Positions 8,726-19,140 of a stretch of 64,000 bases of DNA are shown here, piece after piece. Source of the DNA: Pontibacter sp. SGAir0037. GTDB lineage: Bacteria; Bacteroidota; Bacteroidia; Cytophagales; Hymenobacteraceae. How positions within the stretch are numbered: position 1 is the first letter of the stretch; each line of letters begins with the position of its first letter. The position numbers and the translations under genes were made by a program. Under the pieces are notes generated by a model that had not been told where the DNA came from, made no database searches, and was given only the letters and a program-made list of their open reading frames with translations. Location: positions 3,162,001-3,226,000 of the forward strand of contig NZ_CP028092.1 in assembly GCF_005491705.1 (NCBI RefSeq), in the 5' to 3' direction.

Positions 8726-10858
8726 ATGGAAATAAAATCATACCCTGGATCACCATATCCGCTAGGTGCAACGTGGGACGGGAAAGGAGTGAATTTTGCA
8801 TTGTTTGCAGCCAACGCAACAGGAATTGAATTGTGCCTCTTCGATTCGACAGACGACAAAAAAGAGACAGCCAAGATAAAGCTGGCTGAGCGAACGCATG
8901 AGATCTGGCACGTATATATTCCGGACATCAAACCCGGCCAGTTGTATGGCTACAGGGTACATGGCCCGTATGAGCCACAGAACGGCCATCGCTTTAACCC
9001 TCATAAACTATTAATCGACCCCTATGCAAAGGCCATATCTGGTACCATTGAATGGCATGACTCGCTGTTTGGTTATGAGGTAGGCCACGAAGACGAAGAC
9101 TTTAGCTTCAGCAACACCGACAGTGCGCCTTATATACCTAAATCGGTTGTAATTGACCCTAACTTTGATTGGGAAGGAGACAAATCACCGAAAGTGCCTT
9201 ATCATAACTCCATCATTTATGAAACGCATGTAAAAGGCTTTACAAAGCAACATCCCGATATTCCGGAAGAAATCAGGGGTACTTATGCCGCGCTGGCGCA
9301 CCCTGTTACCATACAATACCTCAAAGACCTGGGCATTACGGCTGTAGAGTTGATGCCTGTGCATCACTTTATTACAGACCGCTACCTGGTAGAAAAAAAC
9401 CTCACCAATTACTGGGGCTATAACTCCATCGGATTCTTTGCTCCAGATGTACGCTACTCTGGCAGCGGAACGCTTGGGGAGCAGGTAACAGAGTTCAAGA
9501 ATATGGTAAAAGCGCTGCATAAAGAAGGCATAGAGGTTATTCTGGATGTGGTGTATAACCACACCGGCGAAGGCAACCACATGGGCCCTACCTTGTCTTT
9601 TAAAGGCATAGACAATGCTTCTTATTACCGCTTAGTAGCCGATAATCCTCGTTATTACATGGACTATACCGGAACGGGAAACACACTTAATGCGAACCTG
9701 CCGAGCGTGCTGCGCCTTATCATGGACAGCTTACGCTACTGGATACTGGAAATGCACGTAGATGGCTTCCGTTTTGACTTAGCCTCTACGCTGGCCCGGG
9801 AGCTTCATGAGGTAGACCGGCTAAGTTCTTTCTTTGATATTATTCACCAGGACCCTATTATTTCGCAGGTTAAGCTAATCGCAGAGCCATGGGATGTAGG
9901 AGAAGGCGGTTACCAAGTAGGCAACTTTCCTCCGGGCTGGACAGAGTGGAACGGAAAATACCGCGACTGCATGCGTGACTTCTGGAGAGGCGAGAACAGT
10001 ATGTTAGCAGAATTTGCCGAACGTTTTACTGGTAGCTCAGACCTTTACCAGGATGATAACCGCAGGCCGACGGCAAGTATCAACTTTATTACTGCACACG
10101 ACGGCTTTACGCTGAACGACCTGGTATCGTACAACGAGAAGCATAATACCGAAAACGGCGAAGATAACAACGACGGGGAAAGCCATAACCGCTCCTGGAA
10201 CTGTGGCGAAGAAGGCCCGACTGACAGTGCCGAAGTGCTTGCTCTTAGACAAAAGCAAAAGCGTAATTTCCTTACAACGCTCTTCCTTTCGCAGGGTGTG
10301 CCTATGATTGTGGCCGGCGACGAAATCAGCCGCACGCAAAACGGCAACAACAACGCCTACTGCCAGGATAATGAAATTTCGTGGCTTAATTGGTCTGAAG
10401 CCGATAAGGATTTACTGGAGTTTACCCGAAAACTGATAAGCCTGCGCCGCAACCACCCGGTGTTCTGTCGCAGACGATGGTTCCAGGGCCAGCCGATAAA
10501 AGGTGTGGGCATAGAAGACATTGCCTGGTTCTTGCCCGATGGCAAAGAAATGTCGGACGAAAACTGGAACCAGGACTTTGCTAAGTCGCTGGCTGTGTTT
10601 CTGAATGGTAAAGGCCTTCGTTCGAGTGGGCCAAAAGGGGAGCATATTGCCGACGATAGTTTTTACGTTATATTTAACGCACATTATGAACCGTTGCAGT
10701 ACAAGCTTCCTTCCAAGAAGTACGGTACAGAATGGACAAAAATTATCGATACCAGTGAGAACAGAGTAGAGGATGAAGGAGTAACGTATAAAGCTGGTTC
10801 CACCATTGAAATAGATGGCCGGTCTATCGTACTTTTACACCACCCGCTGCAGTCCTGA
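8726..10858 (+). CDS. glgX: Glycogen debranching enzyme GlgX
   Basis: A 710-residue GH13 (subfamily 11) isoamylase-type enzyme that hydrolyses alpha-1,6 branches of glycogen already shortened by phosphorylase. An N-terminal CBM48-like beta domain ([26 protein letters not shown]) comes first, then the barrel with [24 protein letters not shown], the nucleophile Asp351 in DGFRFDLAS, acid/base Glu387 in LIAEPWD and the third Asp459 in TAHDGF. A C-terminal beta domain follows. Length matches GlgX. ATG at 8726, preceded by AGAGGTAAC. It is monocistronic but stands 7 kb from an alpha-glucosidase and TreZ, together forming an alpha-glucan handling region. Confidence 0.95.
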   Translation: MEIKSYPGSPYPLGATWDGKGVNFALFAANATGIELCLFDSTDDKKETAKIKLAERTHEIWHVYIPDIKPGQLYGYRVHGPYEPQNGHRFNPHKLLIDPYAKAISGTIEWHDSLFGYEVGHEDEDFSFSNTDSAPYIPKSVVIDPNFDWEGDKSPKVPYHNSIIYETHVKGFTKQHPDIPEEIRGTYAALAHPVTIQYLKDLGITAVELMPVHHFITDRYLVEKNLTNYWGYNSIGFFAPDVRYSGSGTLGEQVTEFKNMVKALHKEGIEVILDVVYNHTGEGNHMGPTLSFKGIDNASYYRLVADNPRYYMDYTGTGNTLNANLPSVLRLIMDSLRYWILEMHVDGFRFDLASTLARELHEVDRLSSFFDIIHQDPIISQVKLIAEPWDVGEGGYQVGNFPPGWTEWNGKYRDCMRDFWRGENSMLAEFAERFTGSSDLYQDDNRRPTASINFITAHDGFTLNDLVSYNEKHNTENGEDNNDGESHNRSWNCGEEGPTDSAEVLALRQKQKRNFLTTLFLSQGVPMIVAGDEISRTQNGNNNAYCQDNEISWLNWSEADKDLLEFTRKLISLRRNHPVFCRRRWFQGQPIKGVGIEDIAWFLPDGKEMSDENWNQDFAKSLAVFLNGKGLRSSGPKGEHIADDSFYVIFNAHYEPLQYKLPSKKYGTEWTKIIDTSENRVEDEGVTYKAGSTIEIDGRSIVLLHHPLQS

Positions 10859-10880
10859 TTTTTATTGCCCGAATGATAGA

Positions 10881-10913
10881 GAAATTAGGTAGCGCATAGC
10901 GCTACCTAATTTC
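10881..10913 (+). terminator. Hairpin after glgX
   Basis: A perfect 15-base inverted repeat (10881-10895 with 10899-10913) with a 3-base loop, 23 bases after the glgX stop. There is only a short T run within the arm, so termination strength is uncertain. Confidence 0.6.
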
Positions 10914-10992
10914 CTACCCGGGGCATTGCCCAGGTTATATACAGTAACCGTTATGGCAGGTATTGTACACACTTACACGCTTTATGGCCGAG

Positions 10993-11991
10993 ATGAAGAA
11001 AATTTTCTTATTCCTTTTCCTGACAGTTTCTTTACATAGTGCGCTGGCACAACAGGCAAAGCAGCAGCCTCTTGGTATTAACTTAGAAAATTACGAATAC
11101 CCTTACCCGGTACACTTTATACAACTGGCAGAACAGGGGCAACAGCTGCAGATGGCTTATATGGATGTAAGACCAGCCAAGCCCAATGGAAAGGCGGTGT
11201 TGCTGCTTCACGGCAAAAACTTTAATGGCGCCTATTGGCAGCAAACGGCAGAAGCACTGGCTCAGAAAGGGTATAGAGTAGTTATACCGGATCAGGTTGG
11301 CTTTGGGAAGTCGTCTAAACCGGAGCACCTGCAGTATACGTTCCAGTTGCTGGCCAAAAATACAAAGGCAGTAATAGATACCCTTCAGATTAAGAAGATT
11401 ACTGTTTTAGGACACTCGATGGGTGGCATGCTGGCAACAAGGTTTGCACTTATGTACCCTGAATCAACAGAAAAATTTGTTCTGGTAAACCCGATTGGCC
11501 TGGAAGACTGGAAGCTGAAAGTACCTTACCAGACGGTAGACCAGTGGTATAAAAACGAACTGAACCAGAATTATGAAAAGATAAAGCAATACCAGCAGGA
11601 GAACTATTACGGCGGGCAATGGAAGCCTGCTTATGATAAATGGGTTGTACCTTTGGCTGGATGGACATTAAACAAAGATTATCCTCGCATTGCCTGGAAT
11701 TCGGCTTTGACCTACGACATGATTTTTACACAGCCTGTCGTTTACGAGTTTGCTGCCATTCAAGCGCCTGCTTTGCTTATAATTGGTCAGCGCGATAAAA
11801 CAGCCTTGGGTAAAAACCTGGTTTCTGAGGAAGTAAGAAAAACAATGGGCAATTACCCGCAGCTCGGAAAAGATACCGCCCGAAAAATAAAGAATTCCTC
11901 TCTGGTAGAACTCAATAATGTGGGACATCTACCGCATATCGAAGCTTTTGACAGGTTTATAACACCTTTAATTCAGTTTCTGGATAAATAG
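10993..11991 (+). CDS. Exported alpha/beta hydrolase
   Basis: A 332-residue alpha/beta hydrolase with a signal peptide (MKKIFLFLFLTVSLHSALAQ). The core shows the oxyanion region LLLHGKNFNGAYW, the nucleophile elbow GHSMGG with Ser142, an acid in IGQRDKTALG and the catalytic His in NVGHLPHIEAF near the C-terminus, so the catalytic triad is complete. The substrate is unknown; its nearest look-alikes are exported proline-iminopeptidase/haloalkane-dehalogenase-like hydrolases of Bacteroidota. The frame extends upstream to a TTG at 10963 and an ATG at 10984, but only the ATG at 10993 puts the positively charged residues directly before the hydrophobic core. Located in the periplasm or outside the cell. 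Confidence 0.88.
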   Translation: MKKIFLFLFLTVSLHSALAQQAKQQPLGINLENYEYPYPVHFIQLAEQGQQLQMAYMDVRPAKPNGKAVLLLHGKNFNGAYWQQTAEALAQKGYRVVIPDQVGFGKSSKPEHLQYTFQLLAKNTKAVIDTLQIKKITVLGHSMGGMLATRFALMYPESTEKFVLVNPIGLEDWKLKVPYQTVDQWYKNELNQNYEKIKQYQQENYYGGQWKPAYDKWVVPLAGWTLNKDYPRIAWNSALTYDMIFTQPVVYEFAAIQAPALLIIGQRDKTALGKNLVSEEVRKTMGNYPQLGKDTARKIKNSSLVELNNVGHLPHIEAFDRFITPLIQFLDK

Positions 11992-12372
11992 CCTCTATAC
12001 AACCTCCAACAGCTTACAGGCTAAGCTACTCCCATTTTTGCATCTCATCAGTAGGATAATTCCCATTTCTCCTGGCAGCATACAATTCCCATTTATGGAA
12101 TAGCCTCTCCCATGATGGAATAAATTAAACCCAACCTGAACCGTAAACAGCGTTTAAACTGCCAAATGCCACAGTACTGGCATTTGGCATAGAAATAGAA
12201 TTAAGGTCTATAGCTATATAGCATATCATACATAAAATATGATTCATCAATGCTATAAAGAGATAGACAAATTCACAGAAGTCTTCTTCTAAGATTAAGT
12301 CTGTCTGATACAAAAGCAAGCGTGCCTTTAGCCAAAGCACTTGCCCCTAATCACTAGGACATAATTAGAAAA
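11992..12372. other. 381-base gene-free region with a hairpin at 12160-12189
   Basis: No coding sequence is convincing here. A perfect 12-base inverted repeat (12160-12171 with 12178-12189, loop CAGTAC) lies mid-region without a T run. The motif AATTCCCATTT occurs twice (near 12057 and 12087), and ATGGAATA also occurs twice, giving a small repetitive patch. The right part is presumably the promoter region of the large secreted protein at 12373. Confidence 0.5.
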
Positions 12373-14586
12373 ATGATTCGAAATTTATTCACCCTGGTAA
12401 CTTTTCTGCTGACATTCACTGGTAGAGCAACCTCCAAATATGTATCTCTCTTCTGCCTGTTTCTTGGGTTATACCTTATTTCCTTTCATGCTACTGCTCA
12501 GTGCCCTGTTTGCCCTACAGATGCAACAGTTATCACAACTGCCACTTCTAATAAGAACATAAACTGGAACAACACTTCCAAAGTCTGCATCGACTTTGGC
12601 GCCAGCTCATACAGTGGCAATATACACGGCGATTTTACTTCATCAAAAGAGCTGTATATTATATCAGGCACCTTCGATAAGAGCTTAGGCAACAATCCAG
12701 CCGGCAAAGTTTTTAACTGCGGCTCAATTGTATTCGACAACTTCAGAACTGCTTCCGGATTTTATTTTGAGAACTATGGCACCGTGAGTTTCAGAAATGA
12801 TTTTACTATGAACACGAATTCTACTGTTATAAACAAAAGAAACGCGAATGCCAGTATCAATAAAATTACCACAAACGGCACCAACGTTCGATTCGAAAAC
12901 CAGGGTACTGCCAACTTCACCGGAGAGGTTAACTTTTATGCGGGATCCCAGATCCTGAATTCAGGCCACATTACATTTAACACGTTAAACTCTTATGGCA
13001 ACGCTGTAAGCTTCGAAAACAGAGGTACTGCCATTCTAGGCTTATCCGTAAGGTCAGGAAGCGTTTTGAATTTCGACAACTATAAAACACTTACCCTTAA
13101 CAACTCATCTGGAATTGAAGGAAATTTAAACCTGAACAACTACGCGAGCGCTGTAACAACTGTAAACGGCGATTTTAATGTAAATAACAGCGGCGTAGCA
13201 ACTATCACCAACGATGGCGATTTCACTTTCAACAATGGCGTAAATCTCAGGAACAACTCCACCATTACAAACAGAAAATCACTGGCTTTTAAGTCGAGTG
13301 TTAACTTTAACGACCGCACAACCATCCACAACGGCGAAGACGCTGAGATCTCTTTCGGAAGCAACTTTGTATTAGCGAACAGTTCCAATGTTGAGAATCT
13401 GGGCAAGCTGGAAGTTAAAGGAGATTTCACAACGCATCAATCAACCAAGATAACGAACCAGGGCTCTATAGTAACCAGCACAGGCAATGTAACGCTTGAT
13501 GGTACTTTAATAAACAAGGGCTTGTTCGATGCGAAAGGCAAAGTACAGCTTAACTCAAACAACAAATTACTGAATTACTGCACGTTTGTAGCCGGACAGG
13601 ACGTTATTAATAACAGTGGCAGCACCATAACCAATGTAGGGTTGTTTACGGTGGATAACGGGCAGTTCCGCAACCAGGGAGCTGTAATAAACGGCGATAT
13701 AATTGAAGGTGTGGAATATCCTGGTGCTGACGGAAGAATACAGGGTAAAGACTTCTGGAACGATGGTACCGTAAGCGGGCACAACGGCAACTTTATGTTT
13801 ACAGGTTATACAGTAAACCAGGGTAGATTTGCCATGGGCGCTGACGATAAAATAACGTTTTATGATGTAAGCCGCACCGGTGTTATATTTGACCAGAACA
13901 ACAATACAGCATCTACTGGCACTACAAAGATTAATAATTCCAGTACATTAACTTACTTACCAATCGACCACGTTTGCGTTACCTGTAACGATAATGCTGC
14001 TGTAAAATACATCAACCCCAATTACACGCCGCTGCCCATAGAGCTCATCAGCTTTAAAGCCACTACTACCAATGCTGGTGTTACACTTCAGTGGAAAACA
14101 GCTACAGAAATCAAAAACGACCGTTTTGAAATAGAGCGCAGCAAAGATGGCTTTGCTTTTGAAAAAATTGGAACCGTGAAAGGAGCCGGTACATCGAACA
14201 CAGAACAAAATTATCAGTTTACAGATGCCAAAGCTTTCTGGAACAGCGACATACAATATTACCGTCTAAAGCAAATCGACGAAAATGGCAGTTTTGAATA
14301 TTCAACTATCGTTTTTGCACAACATGCCACAACTGCTTTTAAAGTTGTGGCCATGCCTAACCCTTTCCAGGGCCAAATAACAATTTCGCTTGGTGTTCCG
14401 GAAAGCACCAAGGCATTTGTTACAATAACGGCTATTAACGGAAAATCACTTTTACAGGAGCAGCACACCACAGATGCTTCCGGAGCGCTTACACTGGCTG
14501 ACCTTGATGCCCTTTCTCCAGGTTTTTACGTGCTGCAGGTTCAATACGGCAACCAGGTTTTCAACCAGAAGCTGGTGAAGCAGTAA
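12373..14586 (+). CDS. Secreted Asn-rich repeat protein with T9SS sorting domain
   Basis: A 737-residue exported protein. The N-terminus has an unusually long leader whose second hydrophobic stretch (VSLFCLFLGLYLISF then HATAQ) looks like the signal peptide. A CPVCP cysteine pair follows. Residues about 50-540 are Asn/Thr/Gly-rich and carry imperfect repeats of about 20-28 residues with recurring elements such as FENYGTVSF, FENQGTANF and FENRGTAIL, suggesting a beta-solenoid. Next comes a T9SS-associated Ig-like segment (PLPIELISFKAT, LQWKTATEIKNDRFEIERS), then the type A sorting tail (MPNPFQGQITISL to NQKLVKQ). It is therefore likely sent to the cell surface by the type IX system; an adhesive or structural role is inference. 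Closed by a strong terminator. Confidence 0.88.
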   Translation: MIRNLFTLVTFLLTFTGRATSKYVSLFCLFLGLYLISFHATAQCPVCPTDATVITTATSNKNINWNNTSKVCIDFGASSYSGNIHGDFTSSKELYIISGTFDKSLGNNPAGKVFNCGSIVFDNFRTASGFYFENYGTVSFRNDFTMNTNSTVINKRNANASINKITTNGTNVRFENQGTANFTGEVNFYAGSQILNSGHITFNTLNSYGNAVSFENRGTAILGLSVRSGSVLNFDNYKTLTLNNSSGIEGNLNLNNYASAVTTVNGDFNVNNSGVATITNDGDFTFNNGVNLRNNSTITNRKSLAFKSSVNFNDRTTIHNGEDAEISFGSNFVLANSSNVENLGKLEVKGDFTTHQSTKITNQGSIVTSTGNVTLDGTLINKGLFDAKGKVQLNSNNKLLNYCTFVAGQDVINNSGSTITNVGLFTVDNGQFRNQGAVINGDIIEGVEYPGADGRIQGKDFWNDGTVSGHNGNFMFTGYTVNQGRFAMGADDKITFYDVSRTGVIFDQNNNTASTGTTKINNSSTLTYLPIDHVCVTCNDNAAVKYINPNYTPLPIELISFKATTTNAGVTLQWKTATEIKNDRFEIERSKDGFAFEKIGTVKGAGTSNTEQNYQFTDAKAFWNSDIQYYRLKQIDENGSFEYSTIVFAQHATTAFKVVAMPNPFQGQITISLGVPESTKAFVTITAINGKSLLQEQHTTDASGALTLADLDALSPGFYVLQVQYGNQVFNQKLVKQ

Positions 14587-14607
14587 ACACCCTTCAAACC
14601 TTACAAG

Positions 14608-14643
14608 AAGCCCCACTTTGTTTGTTCAAAGTGGGGCTTTTTT
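14608..14643 (+). terminator. Rho-independent terminator
   Basis: AAGCCCCACTTTG (14608-14620) pairs perfectly with 14627-14639, loop TTTGTT, followed by a run of six T. It ends the secreted repeat-protein transcript. Confidence 0.92.
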
Positions 14644-14730
14644 GATCTGCCATATCCTTATCCGCTCCCTGTAGTATACCTATGTACAGGTTTTAGTTCT
14701 TAACGCAAACACTACAGTTAGTCCGTAACA

Positions 14731-15801
14731 ATGAATCAGCAATATACATTTACACAGAGAGTAGTTATCACCACCGTTATTGTTACTTTATTTATTGGCG
14801 GAATTCTTTTGCTGATTTATGCTATTAACTTCTTTTTCTTAGTGTTTGCCGGTATTCTGTTTGCTGTGATGCTGCGCGCCATTACTAACTGGCTACACGA
14901 CAAAACCAGCATGAAAAAGGGATTGGCGCTGGCCTTGGCTAACCTGATCTTCTTTGGCACTATAGCCCTGGCAATCTGGCTCATTGCTCCAACCGTACAG
15001 GAACAGGTGCAGGACCTGCGTGAAACAATTCCGGAATCTATCAGCAGCCTGGAAGAGCAACTCAGACAGACAGAGTGGGGCGAGCAGGCACTGGATGAAC
15101 TCACAGAAAACGGCGGGGGCCTGGTGCCGGATACCCAGGAGCTTGCAAGCCGCGCAGGCAGCTTCTTTACCTCTACCATAAACATCATCACCAACCTGCT
15201 TATTGTTATAGTAGTGGGCATTTTCTTTGCCGGCAATCCCTCCTCCTACCAGAAAGGCATTGTCAGTCTATTTCCCCCACGGCAGCGACCACGCTTAAAC
15301 GATGTGCTGGAAAAAAGTTATGATACCCTGAAATGGTGGCTGTTCGGCAAACTGGTTACCATGGTATTTGTAGGTATATTAACCGGTTTGGGGCTGATGC
15401 TACTGGGCATACCGCTGGCACTGGCGCTGGCAGTAATTGTTTTCTTCCTGGATTTTATTCCGACTGTCGGTCCTATTATTGCTGCGGTACCCGCCGTGCT
15501 GATAGCTTTACTCGATGGCCCGATGATGGCGCTTTATGTGGCAATTCTGTACCTGCTTGTGCAGTCGCTTGAGAGTTATTTACTGGCACCCATGATTTTC
15601 CAGCGAACCGTAAATATTTCGCCTGTAGTTACCTTGCTGTCGCTGGTACTGTTTGGCATATTGGTTGGGCCTTTGGGTGTCATACTGGCTGCTCCACTGG
15701 TTGCTGTCATACAGGTTTTTATCCGGGAGCTATACATTAAGGATTACCTGGAAGGTGGTGCCCGGGAAAAGAAAACAGAACCTGCAACAACTAATCAGTA
15801 G
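14731..15801 (+). CDS. AI-2E family transporter (PerM/YdiK type)
   Basis: A 356-residue inner-membrane protein with about eight hydrophobic segments, the normal size for the family. The N-terminal pair of helices is followed by a long polar, Glu/Gln-rich stretch (EQVQDLRETIPESISSLEEQLRQTEWGE) and then by the conserved C-terminal block VFFLDFIPTVGPIIAAVPAVLIAL and VQSLESYLLAPMIFQ with a final ILVGPLGVILAAPLVAV. Family members have been linked to autoinducer-2 export or Na+/H+ exchange, but many have no known substrate, so none is assigned. It is monocistronic and convergent with the sugar porter gene, with just six bases between them and no visible terminator. Confidence 0.9.
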   Translation: MNQQYTFTQRVVITTVIVTLFIGGILLLIYAINFFFLVFAGILFAVMLRAITNWLHDKTSMKKGLALALANLIFFGTIALAIWLIAPTVQEQVQDLRETIPESISSLEEQLRQTEWGEQALDELTENGGGLVPDTQELASRAGSFFTSTINIITNLLIVIVVGIFFAGNPSSYQKGIVSLFPPRQRPRLNDVLEKSYDTLKWWLFGKLVTMVFVGILTGLGLMLLGIPLALALAVIVFFLDFIPTVGPIIAAVPAVLIALLDGPMMALYVAILYLLVQSLESYLLAPMIFQRTVNISPVVTLLSLVLFGILVGPLGVILAAPLVAVIQVFIRELYIKDYLEGGAREKKTEPATTNQ

Positions 15802-15807
15802 CAAAAA

Positions 15808-17169
15808 CTACAGGCCAAACTCTTCCTGTATCTGCTCCAGGCTTTTTCCCTTGGTTTCAGGAAAATACCGCCACACAACCCACCCCTGCAGTAACATCAT
15901 CAGGGTAAAAAAGGCAAAGGCGTAACTGGTTGCCATACGATCTCCGCCTACTACCACCGGGAAGAGCCATGAGATTATAGCTGCCAGTATCCAGTGGGTT
16001 GAACTGCCCAGGGTCTGGCCTTTAGCCCGCGTGCGATTCGGGAATATCTCTGAGATATACACCCAGATAACCGCCCCCTGCGAAGCAGCAAAGAAGGCTA
16101 TAAAACCAAGTAACCCAACCAGCACAACAGCTCCCCCGGCTGGCTCATCGCCAAAAAAGGCAGTAGATACCAGGCCTAAGCTAACCACAGTGCCCGCAGA
16201 GCCAATCAGCAGCAAGGTTTTTCTTCCAACCTTGTCTATAATACTCATAGCCAGCATGGTAAAAACCAGGTTGGTTACCCCTATTGCCACCGATTGAAAC
16301 AGCGCAGAAGCATGGTCTAACCCCGCAATTTCGAAAATGCGCGGCGCGTAGTACATAATGGCATTTATACCTGAAAACTGGTTGAAGAAAGCAATAAGTA
16401 TGGCCAGCATCACCGGCACGCGCAGGCGCTTTACAAACAGCCGCTCTGTCTGCAAATGCTGTTCTGAGTATACTGATTCTTCAATTACTTTTAACTGGGC
16501 TCCAACATCTGCCACTCCTAACCTGGCCAGTGTATCGGCTGCTTCTTCACGTCTGTTCTTTAATACAAGCCAGCGCGGCGACGAAGGCAAAAGAAAAATG
16601 AGTACAAGAAACAGCAGTGCCGGTGCACTTTCTATACCCAGCATCCAGCGCCAGGCATCTGTGGTTACCATAGAGGCCACCATGTAATTAGATAAAAAAG
16701 CCAGCAAAATGCCCAGCACAATATTAAACTGAAACAAACCTACTAACCTACCTCTTAAGGCAGCAGGAGAAATCTCAGCTATATACATCGGCCCGATCAC
16801 GGATGATGCGCCCACACCTAAGCCCCCTATAAAACGGAATATCAGGAAACCAATCCACGAACTTGTAAGAGCACTTCCTAAAGCAGACACCAGGTAAAGT
16901 ACTGCAATGGCCATCAGCACCGAGTTTCGCCCATACTTATCGGCCGGTTTGCCTCCTGTTAACGAACCAACCACCGTACCAATCAGGGCAATGGCTACTG
17001 TAAAACCATGCCAGAAACCATCCAACTGAAACAGCTCCTGGATGGAACGTTCAGCACCGGAAATAACCGCTGTATCAAAGCCAAATAACAGCCCTCCCAA
17101 TGCAGCAATAACGGCACTTCGGACTACTAATGTTTTACTTTTAACGGGTTGTTCAACGGGTTGTGCCAT
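15808..17169 (-). CDS. Sugar porter family MFS transporter
   Basis: A 453-residue, 12-helix sugar:H+ symporter of the XylE/GalP/GLUT group. Diagnostic signatures include GGLLFGFDTAVISGAE in helix 1, GGKPADKYGRN in loop 2-3, FRFIGGLGVGASSVIGPMYIAEISP in helix 4/5 (the PMYIAE motif), NQFSGINAIMYYAPRIF in helix 7, and the C-terminal PETKGKSLEQIQEEFGL. Uptake of glucose, xylose or a similar monosaccharide across the inner membrane is expected. The divergent alpha-glucosidase gene starts 245 bases away, which suggests that the pair serves breakdown and uptake of maltose- or trehalose-type sugars; this link is inferred from position only. Confidence 0.9.
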   Translation of the reverse strand: MAQPVEQPVKSKTLVVRSAVIAALGGLLFGFDTAVISGAERSIQELFQLDGFWHGFTVAIALIGTVVGSLTGGKPADKYGRNSVLMAIAVLYLVSALGSALTSSWIGFLIFRFIGGLGVGASSVIGPMYIAEISPAALRGRLVGLFQFNIVLGILLAFLSNYMVASMVTTDAWRWMLGIESAPALLFLVLIFLLPSSPRWLVLKNRREEAADTLARLGVADVGAQLKVIEESVYSEQHLQTERLFVKRLRVPVMLAILIAFFNQFSGINAIMYYAPRIFEIAGLDHASALFQSVAIGVTNLVFTMLAMSIIDKVGRKTLLLIGSAGTVVSLGLVSTAFFGDEPAGGAVVLVGLLGFIAFFAASQGAVIWVYISEIFPNRTRAKGQTLGSSTHWILAAIISWLFPVVVGGDRMATSYAFAFFTLMMLLQGWVVWRYFPETKGKSLEQIQEEFGL

Positions 17170-17413
17170 AAGGGTGGTTTGCTGTTCTGATTATTCAATT
17201 TAATGTTATGGAAAGATAATAATTCCTTTGATAGAATAAAGTACCCTCTCCGGAGTTTCCTCTTAAAAATGTTAAACTGCTGCTTTATTTAATGTTTCCG
17301 TAAGAACTATACCTGCCAATCTTCTCTCTGGGGTGCTGCCCCCTAATAACCTTTCCCTTTCCCGAATCGTTTTGGCTGAATGTATTTTGCTATAACCGCT
17401 ATAACTAACCAAC

Positions 17414-19021
17414 ATGAAAGATAACAACCAGTACCTCTGGTGGCAAACAGGTGTCATTTATCAGATTTACCCGCGCTCTTTTCAGGATAGCAACAACGAT
17501 GGTATCGGCGATTTAAAAGGTATTATCAGCAGGCTGGATTACCTCAAGTGGCTAGGCATCGAAGCCATCTGGATATCTCCTATCTTCTCTTCTCCTATGG
17601 CAGATTTCGGGTACGACATATCAGACTACAAAGGCATACATCCGCTTTTCGGAAGCATGGAAGATTTCGAAAAGCTGGAGCAGGAAGTGCACAGCCGCGG
17701 CATGAAGCTTATACTCGACCTGGTGCCGAACCATACTTCCAACGAGCACCCCTGGTTCCTGGAGTCCCGCTCTTCCCGTGATAACCCGAAGCGCGACTGG
17801 TATATCTGGAAAGATGCTTTGCCCGACGGATCTGAGCCGAACAATTGGTTAAGTGTTTTTGGCGGAAGCGGCTGGGAATGGGACGAAAAAACAGAACAGT
17901 ATTATTACCATGCTTTTCTGAAAGAGCAGCCCGACCTGAACTGGCGCAACCCGGAAGTGCAGGAGGCGATGCTGGATGTAATGCGCTTCTGGCTCGACAA
18001 AGGGGTGGATGGCTTCAGGATTGACGTTATGTGGCACATGATCAAAGACGATCAGTTACGCGATAACCCTAAGAACCCGGACTACGAACCGTATATGGCA
18101 ACTTACGAAAAGCTGTTGCCTGTTTACTCTACCGATCAGCCCGAGGTGCACGATATTGTAAAAATGATGCGCAAAGTGACCGATGCGTACAAAGACCGGT
18201 TGATTATAGGTGAAATATATTTACCTATTCACAAGCTGATTACCTATTATGGGTCCGAAGAAAAGGAAGCACACCTGCCCTTTAACTTTCAGTTGTTGAA
18301 TGCAGAGTGGAAAGCCGAACAAATAGCTTCGATCATTGATCAGTATGAAGGTGCTTTGCCCGCAGACGGATGGCCAAACTGGGTGCTGGGCAACCACGAC
18401 CAGCCGCGCATTACAAGCCGGGTAGGCAGCACGCAGGCCCGAGTAGCCGCCATGTTGCTCTTAACATTGCGCGGCACCCCTACTATTTATTATGGAGAAG
18501 AAATAGGTATGCACGATGTACCTATTCCGCTCGAAGAAGTACAGGACCCGCAGGGCCTCAACATGCCAGACCTGAACCTAAGCCGCGACCCGGCCCGCAC
18601 GCCTATGCAGTGGGACGACAGTGAAAATGCCGGCTTCTCCAGTGCAAGGCCCTGGCTAAGGCTAGCCGATAATTTCCGGCGTGAAAATGTAAAAGTGCAG
18701 CAGAACAACAATTACTCTATGCTTACTTTTTACAAAAGGCTCATACAGCTCCGCAAGCAGGAGCCAGCGCTCCACCAGGGAGACTATATACCTGTCGGTT
18801 CAGACAGGCAAATGCTGGCGTACATCAGAGTATATGAGCAGCAAAGATTCCTTATTGTACTCAACCTGTCGCACCGGCCTTGCTATTTCAAGCCAAAGCA
18901 GGAAACGTTTAAAGGCACCATTCTTCTATCGTGTTATCCGGAGCGCGAAGGCGAAATTATTAGCAGCACCATTACCCTGAGCGGAGACGAAGGCCTGATT
19001 ATTAAGTTGGATGAAGCTTAG
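17414..19021 (+). CDS. GH13 alpha-glucosidase (oligo-1,6-glucosidase-like)
   Basis: A 535-residue cytoplasmic GH13 enzyme with no signal peptide. It starts with the classic WWQTGVIYQIYPRSFQDSNNDGIGD type sequence and has the four barrel signatures: DLVPNHTS, nucleophile Asp204 in DGFRIDVM, acid/base Glu267 in IIGEIYL, and Asp329 in GNHDQPR. A C-terminal beta domain is present (residues about 440-535). The specificity is for short alpha-glucosides: alpha-1,4 (maltose), alpha-1,6 (isomaltose) or transfer reactions cannot be told apart from sequence alone. It sits 119 bases upstream of treZ on the same strand and is divergent from the sugar porter, so it probably releases glucose from imported or trehalose-pathway oligosaccharides. 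Confidence 0.93.
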   Translation: MKDNNQYLWWQTGVIYQIYPRSFQDSNNDGIGDLKGIISRLDYLKWLGIEAIWISPIFSSPMADFGYDISDYKGIHPLFGSMEDFEKLEQEVHSRGMKLILDLVPNHTSNEHPWFLESRSSRDNPKRDWYIWKDALPDGSEPNNWLSVFGGSGWEWDEKTEQYYYHAFLKEQPDLNWRNPEVQEAMLDVMRFWLDKGVDGFRIDVMWHMIKDDQLRDNPKNPDYEPYMATYEKLLPVYSTDQPEVHDIVKMMRKVTDAYKDRLIIGEIYLPIHKLITYYGSEEKEAHLPFNFQLLNAEWKAEQIASIIDQYEGALPADGWPNWVLGNHDQPRITSRVGSTQARVAAMLLLTLRGTPTIYYGEEIGMHDVPIPLEEVQDPQGLNMPDLNLSRDPARTPMQWDDSENAGFSSARPWLRLADNFRRENVKVQQNNNYSMLTFYKRLIQLRKQEPALHQGDYIPVGSDRQMLAYIRVYEQQRFLIVLNLSHRPCYFKPKQETFKGTILLSCYPEREGEIISSTITLSGDEGLIIKLDEA

Positions 19022-19140
19022 CAAAGCTTGCATTTACAAACTAATTACTCCTTTTACCAGCTAAGCACTAAACATTTATGGCTATTTAAAGTAAAAAACA
19101 CCTGCAACTCAACCAACACAAATGACATCTAATAAATTTT

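Noticed and set aside
12160..12189. 12-base hairpin with CAGTAC loop considered as a terminator of the hydrolase gene
   Set aside because: It is about 170 bases beyond the stop codon and lacks a T run on either strand, so it is reported only as part of the gene-free region.
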